From Methylobacterium thuringiense (GTDB taxonomy: Bacteria > Pseudomonadota > Alphaproteobacteria > Rhizobiales > Beijerinckiaceae): a DNA stretch of 64,000 nt. The stretch spans positions 310,001 to 374,000 of the forward strand of contig NZ_BPRA01000001.1 of assembly GCF_022179645.1 (NCBI RefSeq), in the 5' to 3' direction. The notes beneath the pieces were generated by a model, which was not told the DNA's origin, did no database searches, and saw only the letters and a list, made by a program, of their open reading frames with translations. The position numbers and the translations under genes are program-made. This document shows positions 62,425 through 64,000 of this stretch, piece after piece (position 1 is the stretch's first letter; each line of letters opens with the position of its first letter).

Positions 62425-62603
62425 GACTCGCTGAACCTTGGACTGTCGAACCGGGACGAAAAGCGGCGGCCGGCCTGACGTTTCACGTTATCGTGCGGCT
62501 CGTCCGAACGCTTGATTGTGGACGGGCGCACCTACCCCTGCCGCATCACCGCAAATTGCGGCATTCTGCTGGTGGCCGCGCACGGCCGGAGGAGAGTTTC
62601 GCG

Positions 62604-62918
62604 ATGTCGGACCATCTCGAGGACGTGAAGAAATACGCCAAGGCGCCGGTCAACGAGAAGGCCGTCGCCGGCCTGACGAAGACCTACCGGCTCGTCCTGT
62701 CGAAGCCCGACACGAAATACGTCGCCTGCTCCGACAAGGCCGAGCGCGAGACCGTCCGCAAGAACTTTCTGGAGAAGAAGCTCGGGCTTTCGGGCGACGA
62801 CCTCGATGCGTCGATCGAGGCGACCTGCAAGAAGATGAAGGCCGACCGCACCAAGTCGCGCCTGACGTTTTACTATTTGCTCGCCGAGCATTACGGCAAG
62901 CTCGATATGTTCGCATGA
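62604..62918 (+). CDS. DUF2853 family protein
   Basis: 104 aa from ATG 62604 (GGAGGAGAG about 8 nt upstream). It is helical and basic: LEDVKKYAKAPVNEKAVAGL, TKTYRLVLSKPDTKYVACSD, VRKNFLEKKLGLSGDDLDAS, KADRTKSRLTFYYLLAEHYG. This is the complete DUF2853 domain, common in alphaproteobacteria and without a firmly known function. No membrane or signal segment. Single-gene unit by context; 27 bp separates it from the convergent DUF1902 gene. Confidence 0.88.
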   Translation: MSDHLEDVKKYAKAPVNEKAVAGLTKTYRLVLSKPDTKYVACSDKAERETVRKNFLEKKLGLSGDDLDASIEATCKKMKADRTKSRLTFYYLLAEHYGKLDMFA

Positions 62919-62945
62919 CGGGTGACGGTCTAACTCGTCGTCATT

Positions 62946-63302
62946 TCAAGCCCCGCGAAGCAGCCAGAGGGCAATCTCCCGACGTCTCGAGATTTGGCCC
63001 TGGGTTGCTTCGCCGCACTCGCGAAGACGTGAGTGATATACTTCACCGATTGGGATAGACGCGGGCGGTGAAACTGCTGCGCGCGGGACTATCCGCTCAC
63101 AGTTTTTATTGTACGAGATCAAACCGACTTCGTGATCCAGTGGATCAATATCCAACAGATCTCGGATCATTCCCGGCAGCTTCAAACGAAGTGCCTGAAG
63201 GGTCGTGGCCTCGGCCGCGAGCCCTGGTATGTTGGATTGGTTCACGAACCAGACGCAGGCTTCGTCGTCCCACGTGCAGGTTAGGCGAGCGTGTAGACGC
63301 AT
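62946..63302 (-). CDS. DUF1902 (HicB-like) protein, unusual C-terminus
   Basis: 118 aa from ATG 63302. LTCTWDDEACVWFVNQSNIP and GLAAEATTLQALRLKLPGMI then RDLLDID are the DUF1902 domain, a small HicB-like fold often found as the antitoxin beside a HicA-type toxin. After residue 58 the sequence (LISYNKNCERIVPRA then SRLRECGEATQGQISRRR, REIALW) does not look like the family end and may be a frameshifted remnant fused from a partner gene. No intact hicA frame follows. A degraded toxin-antitoxin unit is the simplest explanation; an intact lone regulator is possible. Confidence 0.6.
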   Translation of the reverse strand: MRLHARLTCTWDDEACVWFVNQSNIPGLAAEATTLQALRLKLPGMIRDLLDIDPLDHEVGLISYNKNCERIVPRAAVSPPASIPIGEVYHSRLRECGEATQGQISRRREIALWLLRGA

Positions 63303-63570
63303 TTCGTCGATCGCGGGCATGTGCCCCAATAGCGCGCGCGGCGCTACACCACAGGAAAGTACCCACGGGCGCCACAAGGGAGGGCGACTGAGTAGCCGGC
63401 GCGGTTGGGATCACGCCTCCAATCCCGACTCTTCGGCACGTGGTCACCCGTGAGCAAGAGAACGCTAGCAAATTTCAGCGCCGCCGAAAGGGGGGCGTAT
63501 GGGGACTCCATCGTCATGCGATACCGGACACGGCGTCTCTCACCGGGCCCGGCACAAGCGCCTGCGTCAC

Positions 63571-64000
63571 TCAGAAACTGACCGGCCGCACCCGCTTCAC
63601 CTGCGGGATGTCCTGTATCTTCGCCAAGACCTCCGGCGGCACCGGTGCATCCACGGCGACGAAGGCGATGGCGTTGCCGCCCTCGGATTCGCGGCCGAGG
63701 TTGAACGTGCCGATGTTGACCCCAGCCTCGCCGAGCACGCTGCCGAAACTGCCGATGAAGCCCGGACGGTCGTGGTTGCGCACGTAGAGCATGTGCGGTG
63801 TCAGCGCCGCCTCGATCTCGATGCCGCGGATCTCGATGACGCGCGGCTTGCCGTCGTGGAAGACCGTGCCGGCGGCGTCGCGCGGCATGTCCTCGGCATC
63901 CACCGTGATGCGGATTACCGAGTCGAACTCGCTGACGCCGCCCTCGCGCTTGATCTCGTCGACGACGATGCCGCGCTCCTTCGCGATCGCCGGCGCCGAG
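63571..64000 (-). CDS. serA: D-3-phosphoglycerate dehydrogenase, C-terminal part
   Basis: The stop is at 63571; the 5' end is beyond the right edge, so only about 142 codons are seen. The visible part contains the end of the intervening domain (SEFDSVIRITVDA, GKPRVIEIRGIEIEAAL) and the ACT regulatory domain: HMLYVRNHDRPGFIGSFGSV, LGEAGVNIGTFNLGRESEGG, IAFVAVDAPVPPEVLAKIQ. This is the type of SerA with ASB plus ACT domains, which starts serine synthesis and is inhibited by serine. No frameshift in the visible part. Confidence 0.9.
   Translation of the reverse strand, partial: SAPAIAKERGIVVDEIKREGGVSEFDSVIRITVDAEDMPRDAAGTVFHDGKPRVIEIRGIEIEAALTPHMLYVRNHDRPGFIGSFGSVLGEAGVNIGTFNLGRESEGGNAIAFVAVDAPVPPEVLAKIQDIPQVKRVRPVSF

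Overview
The right 40 kb is high-GC alphaproteobacterial chromosome. It carries a Caulobacter-type flagellar operon (fliF-fliG-fliH-fliN-flbD), sciP/DUF1153, a bacteriophytochrome, eutBC and lutABC, in a style I recognise from Methylobacterium/Methylorubrum. The genus is inferred from protein style and is not proven here.

Positions 1-24436 look like the right part of an integrative genomic island. A tyrosine integrase (22911-24287, minus) sits about 100 bp from a 46-bp fragment of tRNA-Thr(GGU) (24391-24436) that begins at the anticodon loop and ends in CCA. This is the expected attR scar. The intact tRNA and left boundary should lie left of the window. The island is a mosaic: AT-rich secreted or unknown proteins, a decayed C45 acyltransferase, two decayed IS66 copies, a serine resolvase, a spore-photoproduct-lyase-like radical SAM protein with a Cys-rich HhH-GPD-like partner, and a defence-like set (PD-(D/E)XK-like protein, degenerate nucleotidyltransferase-fold protein, metallo-beta-lactamase protein, DUF262 + HEPN pair).

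24630-35334 is an exopolysaccharide cluster: CelD/FemAB-like acetyltransferase, two GT4 glycosyltransferases, a polysaccharide deacetylase, an O-antigen-ligase-like polymerase, a large protein joining a GT2 glycosyltransferase to a secreted-type glycosidase, and a methyltransferase. The minus-strand genes 27284-34108 are joined by 1-4 nt stop/start overlaps.

35540-46570 is central and nitrogen/carbon metabolism: isochorismatase-like hydrolase, pyruvate:quinone oxidoreductase (poxB), the lactate-oxidation complex lutABC, a transglutaminase-like protein, ethanolamine ammonia-lyase eutBC, an SDR and a lipoamide-dehydrogenase-like flavoprotein.

46667-49863 pairs a phytochrome histidine kinase with heme oxygenase, which makes its biliverdin chromophore. 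The kinase has an extra N-terminal domain resembling photoactive yellow protein, but the chromophore cysteine position is serine. Membrane and capsule-export genes follow.

53351-60980 is flagellar, with CtrA-box-like sites before fliF and sciP. The window ends with mtnA, DUF2853, a DUF1902 protein and the C-terminal part of serA.
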